DNA of 64,000 nt from the NCBI GenBank assembly GCA_004028505.1, contig MTKO01000041.1:1-64000 (forward strand). Reading direction: 5' to 3'. The stretch is from Candidatus Electrothrix aarhusensis. Lineage in GTDB: Bacteria; Desulfobacterota; Desulfobulbia; Desulfobulbales; Desulfobulbaceae. This document shows, piece by piece, positions 63,967 through 64,000 of this stretch. Below the pieces are notes generated by a model. That model searched no databases and was not told the DNA's origin. It saw only the letters and a list, made by a program, of their open reading frames with translations. Within the stretch, counting starts at the first letter, position 1, and each line of letters starts with the position of its first letter. Position numbers and translations under genes: made by a program.

Positions 63967-64000
63967 TCACCTTACAATAGCTCTCGCCTCAATATCCCGT

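Overview
The window looks like chromosome of a Gram-negative, anaerobe-type bacterium, most likely a Desulfobacterota (former Deltaproteobacteria, Desulfobulbales-like) organism. This is an inference. It rests on the translation operon ffh-rpsP-khpA-rimM-trmD-SPOUT methylase-rplS-rnhB, an FmdE-like zinc protein, paired glgC genes, an exosortase, GEMM-type riboswitch candidates resembling those of Geobacter relatives, and a possible selenocysteine codon. No rRNA or other decisive marker is present.

Layout. 0.1-6.7 kb: exosortase, PAS histidine kinase, mutL, a secreted OB-fold protein, a small Cys-rich protein and a HAD phosphatase. 6.8-8.9 kb: an AT-rich type II restriction-modification island with a controller protein and a textbook C-box operator. 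9-16.4 kb: fabD and the ffh-to-rnhB translation operon. 16.4-26.6 kb: an FAD oxidoreductase, a riboswitch candidate, nucleotide-sugar genes (gmd, uxs), tRNA-Arg, two glgC genes, an NrnA-like DHH phosphoesterase, xerD and rpsU. 26.8-34.4 kb: accessory region with a RelE/RHH toxin-antitoxin pair, a RAYT transposase with REP-like palindromes, and a giant secreted Rhs/YD-repeat protein behind a second riboswitch candidate. 34.6-45.5 kb: housekeeping genes (tsaC, purD-purE fusion, mazG, slyD, hisI, hisG, engB, gatC) mixed with a possible SMP-30-like selenoprotein, an Rpn-type nuclease and a MNT/HEPN pair. 45.5-50.1 kb: two large secreted proteins, one NlpC/CHAP-like with CARDB repeats and one with Cys-rich repeats and a C39-like peptidase domain. 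50.4-53.9 kb: a Phd/PIN toxin-antitoxin cassette flanked by a direct repeat of the 3' end of a TPR-methyltransferase gene, then a radical SAM gene. 54-64 kb: wrbA, a BLUF photoreceptor, a sigma-54 activator, an Elp3-like radical SAM protein, two tandem secreted trypsin-like proteases, rnc and tRNA-Cys.

A striking general feature is that at least twelve otherwise well conserved genes (mutL, HAD, fabD, both glgC, xerD, rhs, tsaC, purD, hisI and both proteases) are split by thirteen frame changes, each repaired by adding exactly one base, mostly at short homopolymers. Essential genes are among them, so sequencing or assembly deletions are the most economical explanation. These genes are annotated as single loci. 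The most interesting biological candidates are the in-frame TGA followed by a SECIS-like hairpin at 39.9 kb, the two GEMM-like riboswitches (18.9 and 34.3 kb), the gene-end duplication around the PIN toxin cassette, and REP-like palindromes inserted in frame inside coding genes.
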